From Methylomonas koyamae (GTDB taxonomy: Bacteria > Pseudomonadota > Gammaproteobacteria > Methylococcales > Methylomonadaceae): a stretch of DNA of 64,000 nucleotides. Location of the stretch: assembly GCF_019669905.1 (NCBI RefSeq), contig NZ_AP019777.1, forward strand, positions 2,170,001 through 2,234,000, written 5' to 3'. Under the pieces are notes generated by a model. It did no database searches, had not been told where the DNA came from, and worked only from the letters and a program-made list of their open reading frames with translations. Position 1 is the first letter of the stretch. Every line of letters begins with the position of its first letter. This document shows positions 54,812 through 63,402 of this stretch, in pieces. Made by a program: the position numbers and the translations under genes.

Positions 54812-54832
54812 TTCCCACGCCGGAGCGTGGGA
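54812..54832. repeat. Short palindromic repeat
   Basis: TTCCCACGC-CGG-AGCGTGGGAA forms a near-perfect hairpin, a common interspersed repeat of proteobacteria. It sits just after the stop of the minus-strand EF-hand gene and could act as a transcript end or stabiliser there. Confidence 0.6.
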
Positions 54833-54854
54833 ACGAGGTTAAACGGCCTGCGCG

Positions 54855-57107
54855 CTATTTTTTCGTGTCCGCGGGTTTGGCCGGAGCCGGGGTGGCGGGC
54901 TCGGTGTTGGCCGGTTCGGCCTTAGTTTGTGCTTCAGCCGCTGCCGGCGGCGTTTCCGGTTTTGGCCCGATGTAGCCCTTATGCCAGGCAAACGCCGCAC
55001 CGGCCAGCAAGGCCAGTAGTAGCAATACACTCGGCCACGGGCTTTTTTTCTCGCCGAACGGATCGGCTAGTTGCCGTTCCGCGTCTTTCGGCAGTTTGGC
55101 GACATCGGTCAGCAAATGGCCGAACGGAATGTTGATGTAGGCCTTGGCGTTGACCGCCCAGCCGCAGGCGTCGAGCAGCGGCGCCAGGTTGCGTTGGCGC
55201 AGCTTCAGCCAGGCGATGAACATCGACGGGCCGGAAATGGCCAGCAGCACGCCGACGATTGCCAGCGGCATTTGCCACCACAGCAGCGCCATGAAACCGC
55301 TGACCACGGCGGCCAGCGCGGTGCCGATAGCGCCTATCGCCAAACCGATTGCGGCGAAAATACCGGCGAATTTGGCGACATCGAACGGCGCCGGCGGCGC
55401 TTTACCCTGTTCGGCCTGGGTTCCGGCTTCGGCGACATCTTTAAACGCGCCTTCGTGCGCGGCTTTGTCGCGGGCCGAGGCCGACTTTTCCAGTTGTTCG
55501 TTGACCATCCGGCCGACTCGTTTATACGGCGCCCAGAAGGCTTCGTGGATGCTGATCGGGTTTTCGATGATTTTGACGATGGTCGCGTCCCAATCCAGGC
55601 CGTTGCGGTCGTAAAACACGCCGTTGCGGCCGACGCGCAGATTGTCGCTGTCGCCGTCGGTGAAGGCGGCGACGATGGTCAGGCTCCCGTTTTCGCCGGC
55701 GCGGCGGCATTCGCAGTAGGCCAGGAAGATTTTGCTCAATTCGGCCAGTTTGCTGTGTTGGCCGATGTCCTCGACTTTGACGCACAACTGGCAGCTTCTG
55801 CCGTCCAGATAAAGCGTGCCGGCCTGGAAAATGGCATGCGGTTGCGGGCAATAAAAGTCGCGGAACGAAACGAAATTGTTCAGCAGCGTATACAGGTCGC
55901 GGTAGTAATGCTGCAAGCGCACCACCGAATCGATGGCCTCGGCTTCGGCTTTGAGCGCCAGGTCTTGTTCCACCAGCGCGGCCAGCGTCGCTTGGGCGCC
56001 GCTTTCCAGCAAGAATTTGATCCGCTCCGGCCCCAAACTATCGACGACCGTAGTCGGCTTTTGTTGCAACCAAGCCTGGTAATCGGCAAACAGGCCGCTG
56101 ACGTCCTGCCATTGCGCATAGCTCAAACTCTCGAGTTCGCCGAGCAGCGGCTGCACGATTTGGGTTTTGAACTGGCCGACCGCCTCGCGCCAGGCCGGAT
56201 TCAAGCCGGCGCTCAACGGCAGCGCGGCGCCGGCAGCGATTGCGGCTAGCGGCAGTTGCGCCAGTTCGGCGTTGGCGGCGGACAGATCGGTGCCGGCCAG
56301 TTGTTCGTAGCGGCTATCAGCCGGATTCAACAATGCAGCGGCGCCGGCGTCGAACTCGGCCAGTTGGCAGCGGGTGAAAAAATCGTCGATTTTCGGTTTC
56401 AGCTTGTCCAACAAGGCTGCCGCAGCCTCGGTGTCGGCGATTTGTTTGCGGATGCGCAAGGCTTCGGCAGCGCAGTGCTGCCACCACTCGTGGTAACTGG
56501 CGGCATCTTTAAAAAACAATTCGATCTTTTCCAGATTTATACCCGGATCGCCGCAGCGGTCGGCCACTTCGCCGCAACAGGCCATGATCTGCTCGATCAA
56601 TTCGCTGCCGGCGGCGTCGGCCGCGGCTTTGGCCGGGATCACGCCGTCGCCGTTGAAGCGGGTGTCGGCGAATATTTTGGCCATGTCGGCCAGATCGTCG
56701 CTGCCGATTTCCGTAGCATCGGCCTTGCCCAGGTTTTTCAGGATTTCCTTGGCCGAGGCCAGCAATTGTTTGCCTTCCGGGTCTTGGTCGTTAATCGCCG
56801 CCAACGGCAGTACCGGTTTTTGTTGCACCAGATCGGCGGGATTTTTCAGCACCCGGCAGGCCCAACTGACCGCCGCGGTCACCTCGTGCGCCCGAATCCG
56901 GCCGTCGTGGTCGCTGTCGAGCAAATCCAGGGTGTTTTGATCGAAAAACAAGCCGTGGGTCGGGCAACTCAGCGCCGCCCACAGTTTCTGGTCCAATTCC
57001 GGCAGCGCCAGCAAATCGCTGGTCCGCTTCAACTCGACTTGATCGAAACCGCCCAATTGGGCGAAACGCCATTTATCGGCACCGGACCGGCTGGATATTT
57101 GCGGCAT
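54855..57107 (-). CDS. EF-hand-containing membrane protein of unknown function
   Basis: Protein of 750 residues. A canonical EF-hand loop lies at 64-75 (DSDHDGRIRAHE), and a weaker second loop at about 143-155 (RFNGDGVIP), pointing to calcium binding. A long, mostly helical soluble region to about 575 includes YCPQPHAIFQAGTLYLDGRSC. Then come two or three membrane helices (about 578-650), a further one (about 690-708) and a Pro/Ala/Lys tail. No signal peptide is seen, so the large part may be cytoplasmic. It is followed upstream on the same strand by a possible metallopeptidase gene. Confidence 0.82.
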   Translation of the reverse strand: MPQISSRSGADKWRFAQLGGFDQVELKRTSDLLALPELDQKLWAALSCPTHGLFFDQNTLDLLDSDHDGRIRAHEVTAAVSWACRVLKNPADLVQQKPVLPLAAINDQDPEGKQLLASAKEILKNLGKADATEIGSDDLADMAKIFADTRFNGDGVIPAKAAADAAGSELIEQIMACCGEVADRCGDPGINLEKIELFFKDAASYHEWWQHCAAEALRIRKQIADTEAAAALLDKLKPKIDDFFTRCQLAEFDAGAAALLNPADSRYEQLAGTDLSAANAELAQLPLAAIAAGAALPLSAGLNPAWREAVGQFKTQIVQPLLGELESLSYAQWQDVSGLFADYQAWLQQKPTTVVDSLGPERIKFLLESGAQATLAALVEQDLALKAEAEAIDSVVRLQHYYRDLYTLLNNFVSFRDFYCPQPHAIFQAGTLYLDGRSCQLCVKVEDIGQHSKLAELSKIFLAYCECRRAGENGSLTIVAAFTDGDSDNLRVGRNGVFYDRNGLDWDATIVKIIENPISIHEAFWAPYKRVGRMVNEQLEKSASARDKAAHEGAFKDVAEAGTQAEQGKAPPAPFDVAKFAGIFAAIGLAIGAIGTALAAVVSGFMALLWWQMPLAIVGVLLAISGPSMFIAWLKLRQRNLAPLLDACGWAVNAKAYINIPFGHLLTDVAKLPKDAERQLADPFGEKKSPWPSVLLLLALLAGAAFAWHKGYIGPKPETPPAAAEAQTKAEPANTEPATPAPAKPADTKK

Positions 57108-57162
57108 AAACTACCTCCTGCACTCGTTATTTTTGTTATGGGGTTCACGATTTTAGCTAGTT

Positions 57163-58293
57163 TTACAGGCTTAATTCGCCCGATGCAACTTGCTTAACCG
57201 GAATGCAGGCCGGGCAGGAGACTTGCAGCAATTCGCCGCTGTGGCGGTGGCGGATCGGCCGCGCCCGGCCGTCGCTTCGATTCATGGCTTGGAACAATTG
57301 GTTTTCGGCGACGATGACTTCGTGCTCGTGCTCGAACGGGTACAGCCCCGGCGCCAGACCGCCGCCGGCGATGAAATGTTCGCTATCCAGCAGCATCAGT
57401 TTGGCGTGCAGCAATTCGTGCAACAAGGCGTCGGCCGGGGCGATGCTACAGGCCGGCGTCGCCTCGCAGCCGGGATCGCCGAGCAATTGCGCGCCGAGGC
57501 GGGTATCGAAATGGATGGTGACGCTGGCAATGCCGAATTGGTTGCCAAAAGCCACGGTTTGCCAGGTGCCGGATTGGTAATTCAGCTCGATTTTTTGGCC
57601 GCGCAATTGTTCGATCAGCGCCACGGCCTCGGGATAACGCGAAAAATACTCGGCGATGGTTTGCAGATCGGCGCTCAGTGCAGCCGGGTCGCCTGATTTT
57701 TTCCGGTAGACCTGATTTAAAAACTGGGCGATGTCGGCCGCCGCTACCGAGTCGGTTTGCAAGGCGGATTGTTTTTGGCTGTAAGCGGCCAGTACTTCAG
57801 CGGCCGAAGGCGGCCGCCGCTGGCGCAAGCGGATTATGCCGTCGCCGCTATTGCCGGCAACCCCGGCTTGGACGGTCAGCGCCGGCGCTGGCAATTGCCG
57901 GCCGCCGGCCACGACCTTGACCGCTTGCAATTCGTCGGCGCCGACGCTGCGCGAGGCTGCGCTGAGGCCGATACAAAAGCTCAACACTAAACCCAATCCG
58001 CGCCGACGGTTGCCGTCCGCCCAGCCTTGCGCGCTGCGCCGGGCGTCTTCTTTTAGATACAGCGCATAGCGCTCGGCAATGGCTTGCAATTCGGCGAAGG
58101 CCGCCGGATGGGTCCGGCTCAAGTCGGCCTGGCAGACCAAGGCCGGGCGGCCGTCGATTTGGCACGGGTGCAGGAAATTGCAGTGGCTGTGTTGCAGATA
58201 CCAGCGGTTCAGCGCGCCGGCCAAGTCGGATAAATCGCCGACTTGCGGCTGCGCGCCATGAAAGGCCTGGTGCAAAAGCTCGATTTCAGTCAT
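57163..58293 (-). CDS. Putative zinc metallopeptidase (M91/NleD-like)
   Basis: Protein of 376 residues. LLHELLHAKLML holds the zinc motif H292-E293-x-x-H296, and FEHEHEVIVAENQLF about 28 residues later offers a third acidic ligand. HELxHA followed by a Glu/Asn helix recalls the M91 (NleD) family. Residues 98-118 (GLGLVLSFCIGLSAASRSVGA) may be a membrane anchor, leaving about 95 residues inside the cell. A CPAC motif is near the C terminus (360-363). It starts the minus-strand pair with the EF-hand protein, 55 bases apart. The proteolytic role is inferred from the motif only. Confidence 0.75.
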   Translation of the reverse strand: MTEIELLHQAFHGAQPQVGDLSDLAGALNRWYLQHSHCNFLHPCQIDGRPALVCQADLSRTHPAAFAELQAIAERYALYLKEDARRSAQGWADGNRRRGLGLVLSFCIGLSAASRSVGADELQAVKVVAGGRQLPAPALTVQAGVAGNSGDGIIRLRQRRPPSAAEVLAAYSQKQSALQTDSVAAADIAQFLNQVYRKKSGDPAALSADLQTIAEYFSRYPEAVALIEQLRGQKIELNYQSGTWQTVAFGNQFGIASVTIHFDTRLGAQLLGDPGCEATPACSIAPADALLHELLHAKLMLLDSEHFIAGGGLAPGLYPFEHEHEVIVAENQLFQAMNRSDGRARPIRHRHSGELLQVSCPACIPVKQVASGELSL

Positions 58294-58750
58294 GCCGGAA
58301 AGGTTGGATTTGGATCTGGTGGTCTGCGGCGACCCGGCGCCGGGTCTGTCAGTTCGCCACTGTAACAGCGGCGTAACTGGGCCGGCAAGCCTTGCCGCCA
58401 GATGCCGTTACCGCGGCCGGCCCAAGCCGGAAAAGCCGATTTGCCAAGCGATACAACGGCATAGCGATCCGCGGCGCGGCCGATTCAGGCTGCCGTGTAA
58501 TACGTTTGTATTACGTTTCATCAAACTGTAACCGACGCGTAACGAAAAACGCCGATTTGAACTGGAATAATTCGCCGCAACTGGAACAGCGCCGCAGGGC
58601 GCGATGGTTCATCGAGTTTATGGATCGGCTAGGGATCAGGGACGGCACGCAGACGGAGCGGCGAGGGAAGAGGTTAGGGAGTAGGCAGCGGTAGCAACAA
58701 CGGTAGCGGGGAGAGCGGCGCCATTTCGGTGCAAAAGTAGGACTTAGGAA
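58294..58750. other. Intergenic region upstream of the riboswitch
   Basis: The leader region between the divergent metallopeptidase and PEP-CTERM genes. It contains the palindrome at 58497-58514 and must hold promoters for both directions, but no strong -35/-10 pair stands out. I see no gene. Confidence 0.45.
58497..58514. promoter_or_regulatory. Perfect 7-base inverted repeat, possible operator
   Basis: GTAATAC-GTTT-GTATTAC, a perfect palindrome with a 4-base spacer, lies in the intergenic region about 250 bases before the riboswitch. It could be an operator for either divergent gene; no known consensus is recognised. Confidence 0.35.
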
Positions 58751-58832
58751 GCGTGTAAAAGCCAAACCCGTCGCGAGGCGGGGACGGAAAGCCACGGATG
58801 TTGCCGCCAGGCAAGATGGCCGGGTTGTCACC
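58751..58832 (+). promoter_or_regulatory. Cyclic di-GMP-I (GEMM) riboswitch, variant
   Basis: The sequence has the GEMM-I framework: CAAACC (58763-58768), a stem closed by the GNRA loop GCGA, GGGACGGAAAGCC, a second hairpin and CCGGGTTGTC at the end. Compared by hand with Vibrio Vc2, G14, A18, G20 and A47 are kept. The G21-C46 pair is swapped to C-G, and the base at position 92 appears to be U. It lies 38 bases before the PEP-CTERM gene, a place where GEMM riboswitches often control surface proteins. No clear terminator follows, so translational control is possible. Confidence 0.85.
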
Positions 58833-58869
58833 TTATGTATTTATAGTTTTTTAAAACATGAGGCTAAAA

Positions 58870-59643
58870 ATGAACAAATTCTCAAAAACTTTGGTTGCGG
58901 CCGCGCTGTTGGCCGGCGCCGGTGCGGCTAACGCGAGTATCCGTGTAAGCGGTACTACCGATGCGACCCGCGAACTGTATTTCCAAGCGTACGACAGCGT
59001 TTCCAAGCTGACTTATAGCCTGGATTTGGGTATCACGCTGGCTGATTTGATTGCCAATGTTGCCAGCGAGACATACACCGTCAACCGCGATTTGAGCAGC
59101 GATGCCAACTGGACTGCGTTGACTTCGGTGGCGAGCTACAACCCATCTAACGTGCAATACGTTTTGGCGGTGGGCCGTTCTTCGAAATTGTTCATTACTC
59201 AAAAAGAAGGCAACGCTTTACCAGCTTATGACGCGACAGCTACAGCCGCGGGCGTAGCTACCGTAATTAGCAATCACGCTCAAGAAATCAATGTTGGTTT
59301 GGTAAACGATCCTACGTTGAACGTAAGTAAGCTCGTTTCTGACACAGATCCTGCCGGTACTGGTCAATGGGCAACTGGCTTGGGTAATCTGCCTGATGAT
59401 ATCTGGGGCACTACCGGCGGTTCAGCGGCCGCAGTTGCATTCGGCCAAAAAGCCGATTTTTGGTACGCGCAAAGCACCAACGTAACCAAAGCCGCTGGCC
59501 AATGGCTGTTGTCCGGCAATACTCTGGAATACAAAGTATTCCCGGTAAGCCAAGTGCCGCTGCCGGGCGCAGTCTGGATGTTCGGCGCCGGCCTGATGGG
59601 CATGCTGCGTGCGACCCGCCGTAAATGGGCGGTTGCCGAGTAA
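58870..59643 (+). CDS. PEP-CTERM-type exported surface protein
   Basis: Protein of 257 residues: signal peptide MNKFSKTLVAAALLAGAGAANA, a Ser/Thr/Ala-rich body of about 200 residues with no recognised domain, and the sorting signal VPLPGAVWMFGAGLMG followed by a basic end. This is the gammaproteobacterial form of the PEP-CTERM tag read by exosortase. ATG 58870 follows GAGG at proper spacing; an ATG at 58858 overlaps that site. It lies directly behind a c-di-GMP-type riboswitch, so production probably follows the switch between motile and attached life. Confidence 0.88.
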   Translation: MNKFSKTLVAAALLAGAGAANASIRVSGTTDATRELYFQAYDSVSKLTYSLDLGITLADLIANVASETYTVNRDLSSDANWTALTSVASYNPSNVQYVLAVGRSSKLFITQKEGNALPAYDATATAAGVATVISNHAQEINVGLVNDPTLNVSKLVSDTDPAGTGQWATGLGNLPDDIWGTTGGSAAAVAFGQKADFWYAQSTNVTKAAGQWLLSGNTLEYKVFPVSQVPLPGAVWMFGAGLMGMLRATRRKWAVAE

Positions 59644-59703
59644 GCCGCTTCACGGGCGGCGGTTCGGCCGCCGTCCGCTTTCCAGTTTTTATCCACACGA
59701 GAC

Positions 59704-61314
59704 ATGATCATGAAAAAATTAGTTTTAGGCGCGGCTATTGCCGCGGCAATGTTCGGTGCGGCGGCGCAAGCGGCGATCCCGACTATCGACCCTGCTACAA
59801 CCCGCGTGTTGTACATTTCCGGGGCTTCTGCCGCGGCGACCTTCATCGACAAGCTAGTGACCTCTACTGCCGTCGATCCGACCGACCGCATTTGCGACCC
59901 GGCCAGCCAAGTCTACCGTTTCAGAGACACTGCCAACACCGAACAATTTGCGATTTACTGCAAAGCTAACAACACCGGTGCGGTCGGCGTGAAAAACCCT
60001 AACCTGCCGACCGGCACGGCTAACGCCAACTTGCTGATCTACAAACGCAACACCGGCGGATCTGGCAACGGTGTGGTGCCGGTGGCCCAAGCTACCCCAC
60101 TGGCTTTTTTGAATATCTCCAGCGGTTGTACCGAAAAAAGTGCTGGTAGCTTGATTGCTCCAGCGGATATCGAGTGCACCAACATCAACAACAGCCAAAT
60201 CCCGGATATGGGGTTGTCCGATGTCGACCCGATTCAGTTCAAAGGTAACAATGCCATTGACAGTACCGATGTATCTTCAACTGATGTTTCGAAATTGACT
60301 GTTAAGGCTGCTGCCGCTGTAACTTTCGGCGCGCCGGTAACTTGGGATTTGTACAGAACCCTGCAAGCCGCGCAAAAATCCACCAACGACTTGCCTTCGT
60401 CTTGCTTGATCGGGGATAGAAGTGAAGCCTGTATGCCTAGCTTGACTTCGGCACAAATCGCTTCTATTCATGCCGGTAAGTGGGCGGATTGGGATGCGTT
60501 GAAAGTAGGGAATGGCGCCAGCGCCAAAGGCTTGCACGCTTGGGCCTTGACTCAAACTACTCCGGTTTCTGCCTTTGGCGGTGGTAGCGTAACCATCTCC
60601 GATTTGGCGCCAGCTGATGCGCCGTTCCTGCACACCTGCCGCCGTGAAGTCGGTTCAGGTACCCAGGCTCAATCCAACATCATCTTCCTGGGTGATGGTT
60701 GTACAGCTGCTGCTTCATCATTAACTCCGCTAAACGCTACGGACGCCGATTTTGCTGAAGGTGATGGCATCGCGATCATTCACGCCAACGCTTCTACCGG
60801 TCGGGTCGATGCCTGCTTGCGCGACCTGCAAAACGGTAACGATGCGGTTTCCGGCTTTACCAACGATTGGGGTCACCGTTGGGCTATCGGTATTTTGTCT
60901 TTGGAAAAAGCTAACGCAGCTTACGAGTTCGTCAAAATCGACGGCGTAGCGCCGACTTTGGCTAACGTAGCCGAAGGCAAATATAAGGATTGGGCGGAAA
61001 ACACCTTCCAATACCGTAACAACACTTCCTCAGCCCCGTTGGCCGGCGACAAGAAAACCCTGGCCGATGCGATCATCAAATCAGCCGGTGCGCCAACAGT
61101 GATGGCCGATTTGAACAACGGTTTCGTTCACACTTTCGGTAACGGCGCTTTCTTGGCGGTACCTTCCAACTTCGCTTCGGTTAACGGCAGCTTTGACGCG
61201 GCCAGACCGGTAAGCCCATACAGCCACGCTGTGAAAACCGGTGCTACCACCTTCGCTCCGACTAACGCTTGCCGCGTACCGACCATCTGGGGCGGCGGCG
61301 CAGGCCAGCTGTAA
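59704..61314 (+). CDS. Secreted substrate-binding-like protein of unknown function
   Basis: Protein of 536 residues with signal peptide MIMKKLVLGAAIAAAMFGAAAQA. The mature part begins with TRVLYISGASAAATFIDKL and has LLIYKRNTGGSGNGVVPVAQA, a pattern that recalls PstS-like periplasmic binding proteins. Several Cys residues could pair. No membrane or sorting signal is seen at the end. It lies 60 bases after the PEP-CTERM gene and ahead of a strong terminator, so both genes may be in one riboswitch-controlled transcript. The ligand is unknown. Confidence 0.8.
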   Translation: MIMKKLVLGAAIAAAMFGAAAQAAIPTIDPATTRVLYISGASAAATFIDKLVTSTAVDPTDRICDPASQVYRFRDTANTEQFAIYCKANNTGAVGVKNPNLPTGTANANLLIYKRNTGGSGNGVVPVAQATPLAFLNISSGCTEKSAGSLIAPADIECTNINNSQIPDMGLSDVDPIQFKGNNAIDSTDVSSTDVSKLTVKAAAAVTFGAPVTWDLYRTLQAAQKSTNDLPSSCLIGDRSEACMPSLTSAQIASIHAGKWADWDALKVGNGASAKGLHAWALTQTTPVSAFGGGSVTISDLAPADAPFLHTCRREVGSGTQAQSNIIFLGDGCTAAASSLTPLNATDADFAEGDGIAIIHANASTGRVDACLRDLQNGNDAVSGFTNDWGHRWAIGILSLEKANAAYEFVKIDGVAPTLANVAEGKYKDWAENTFQYRNNTSSAPLAGDKKTLADAIIKSAGAPTVMADLNNGFVHTFGNGAFLAVPSNFASVNGSFDAARPVSPYSHAVKTGATTFAPTNACRVPTIWGGGAGQL

Positions 61315-61373
61315 CTGGATTTTTAAGTTAGCCGGGGCAATCCCGGCCGGAGCCAGGGACGGCTCCAAACCTG

Positions 61374-61412
61374 CAAAACCAGCCGTTTTCGGACGGCTGG
61401 TTTTGCTTTTTT
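61374..61412 (+). terminator. Rho-independent terminator after the secreted-protein gene
   Basis: AAAACCAGCCGT-TTTCGG-ACGGCTGGTTTT is a perfect 12-base-pair stem followed by GCTTTTTT, about 60 bases after the stop at 61314. Confidence 0.9.
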
Positions 61413-61451
61413 GAGGGGGGGGCTGCTGCCCAAGGATTTCGTTACAAATAA

Positions 61452-61511
61452 CTTCCCCCTTTGAAAAAGGGGGATCGAGGGGGATTTATAAAAAATCTCC
61501 CCCAGCCCCTC
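61452..61511. repeat. Interspersed palindromic repeat
   Basis: Two hairpins in a row: TCCCCC-TTTGAAAA-AGGGGGA and GGGGGATTT-ATAAA-AAATCTCCCCC. This is the familiar CCCCCTTTGAAAAAGGGGGA repeat type found in many genomes. It lies in the 326-base gap between the terminator and the transporter gene. The rest of the gap shows no gene. Confidence 0.75.
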
Positions 61512-61740
61512 GGCAACTGCTCCATGCGTTGCTCTACCTTCTGCATCCATGCAGTCGTCTTTGTCAAAGAAGGGACAGTAATCGCGTCATTCCGAACAAT
61601 TCGAATTCCGGGAAGTTATTTGCATCAATGTCCAAGCGAATGGTAACAGCGCTGTCATAAAGTTTTAACGTGGCGGCAATAGAATTTGCGGTTATCGGTT
61701 TTCAGCGGGAAAACCGGGCTTTGGGAAACGACATCGACTT

Positions 61741-63402
61741 ATGCAGGACACCAGAACGATAGCGCGCAGGCCATGGCTCAGGCTGGTTTGCGCCACAGCA
61801 ACCCTGTTGGCGGTTGCGCAGGCAAATGGAGCGGAAGTACAGACAACGGCGGCAGCGCCGGAGCAGGCCGCAACGACGCAGGGCGCGGCCGAACCGCAAG
61901 CCCCGGCAACCTTCGATTTGCTGGAATTGCGCGTCAAAGGCAGTACCTTGCTCGACAAAAAACAACTGGAACGCACCGTTTACCACTTCCTCGGCCCCAA
62001 CAAGAGCATCGACAACGTCGAAGCCGCCCGCGCCGCGGTGGAAGACTTGTACCGCACTAACGGCTACCAGACCGTCGCCGTCGATATTCCGGAACAGGAC
62101 GTCAAGAACGGCGTGGTCTACTTGCAAGTGGTGGAAGGCAAGGTATCGCGCTTGCGAGTCAAGGACAGTCGTTATTTTTCGCTGGGCAAGATCAAGGCCG
62201 GCGTGCCGGAATTGGCCGAAGGCAATGTGCCCAACTTCAAGGCTATGCAACAGCAATTGACGCAACTGGCCGGGCAGAGTCCGGACCGGCAGATCGTGCC
62301 GGTGTTGCGCGCCGGCGAAACCCCCGGCACGCTGGAAGTGGATTTAAACGTCAAGGACGAACTGCCGTTCCACGGCAAGGTGGAATTAAACGGCCGCAAT
62401 ACCTCCAGCACCTCGCGTCTGCGTTTGGTGTCGTCGCTGCGTTACGACAACCTGTGGCAGGAGATGCATAGCGCCTCGTTGATGTATCAGGTGTCGCCGG
62501 AAAACACCGCGGAAGTCGACGTTTGGGCCGGTACTTACGCCATGCCGCTGTTCGACAGCGACAGCCGGCTGGCGCTGTATGCGGTCAGTTCGTCGTCGAA
62601 TGCGCAGATCGCCAATGCCGGCGCCTTGTCGGTGATCGGTATCGGTAACATCTACGGCGCCCGGCTGGTCAAGCCGTTGAAGCCGGTGGCGGACTATTTC
62701 CATACCGCGACGTTGGGCATGGACTACAAGGACTTTCAAGAAGATTTGAATCTGCTCAGCGCCGATTCGATCAAGACGCCGATCAGCTACCTGCCGTTTC
62801 TGGCCCAATACAGCGGCAGCCTGCGCGGCGCCGAATCGTTCACCAGCTTCGATCTGGGTTTGCATGTTTCCTTCCGCGGCTTGGGCAATAACCAGAAGGA
62901 ATTCGAGAACAAACGCTATCTGGCCAAAGCCAATTACATGTTTTTGACCGGCGATCTGAAGTACCAGCACGACCTGCCGCTGGGAATGGAACTGTACAGC
63001 CATGTTGCGGCCCAGGTAGCCGATACGCCGCTGATCAGTAACGAGCAATTTTCGCTGGGTGGCGACGAAAGCGTGCGCGGTTATTTCGAAACCCAGGCGC
63101 TGGCCGACGATGCCGTGTTCGGTTCGGTGGAATTGCGCTCGCCGCATCTGGGGCCGAGCGATTGGGAGTTTCTAAACAAATTCAAGTTGTTGGGTTTTCT
63201 GGATGTCGGCCGCGGCTGGATCAAGAATGCGTTGCCGGGCAACGTCCGCAGCAATTTCCTCAGCGGCGGCGGCTTCGGTTTACGGTTTCAGATGTGGCGC
63301 AAACTCAGCGGCGCGCTGGATGTCGGTATTCCGCTCACGACTCTGGCGCCGGTGCAAAGCGGCGATCCGCGCGTGCATTTTAATATTGCTACCGAGTTTT
63401 AA
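61741..63402 (+). CDS. Two-partner secretion outer-membrane transporter (TpsB; ShlB/FhaC family)
   Basis: Protein of 553 residues: signal peptide ending near ANGAEV, a short Ala/Gln-rich linker, POTRA domains (FDLLELRVKGSTLLDKKQLERTVYHFLG and PEQDVKNGVVYLQVVEGKVSRLRV), and a C-terminal beta-barrel with the FhaC-type motif FSLGGDESVRGYFE and a terminal Phe. Such proteins export one large TpsA partner. No TpsA (TPS-domain) gene is seen in the window; it could lie after base 64000. The two genes upstream encode surface proteins but lack a TPS signal. Confidence 0.92.
   Translation: MQDTRTIARRPWLRLVCATATLLAVAQANGAEVQTTAAAPEQAATTQGAAEPQAPATFDLLELRVKGSTLLDKKQLERTVYHFLGPNKSIDNVEAARAAVEDLYRTNGYQTVAVDIPEQDVKNGVVYLQVVEGKVSRLRVKDSRYFSLGKIKAGVPELAEGNVPNFKAMQQQLTQLAGQSPDRQIVPVLRAGETPGTLEVDLNVKDELPFHGKVELNGRNTSSTSRLRLVSSLRYDNLWQEMHSASLMYQVSPENTAEVDVWAGTYAMPLFDSDSRLALYAVSSSSNAQIANAGALSVIGIGNIYGARLVKPLKPVADYFHTATLGMDYKDFQEDLNLLSADSIKTPISYLPFLAQYSGSLRGAESFTSFDLGLHVSFRGLGNNQKEFENKRYLAKANYMFLTGDLKYQHDLPLGMELYSHVAAQVADTPLISNEQFSLGGDESVRGYFETQALADDAVFGSVELRSPHLGPSDWEFLNKFKLLGFLDVGRGWIKNALPGNVRSNFLSGGGFGLRFQMWRKLSGALDVGIPLTTLAPVQSGDPRVHFNIATEF

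Noticed and set aside
55071..56249. Open frame of 392 codons on the plus strand
   Set aside because: It is antisense to the EF-hand membrane protein; Gly/Arg-rich, with no ribosome site or recognisable domain.
61452..61511. Possible CRISPR-like repeats
   Set aside because: The palindromic repeats here and elsewhere are single or paired hairpins, not regular repeats with spacers, and no cas gene is present.
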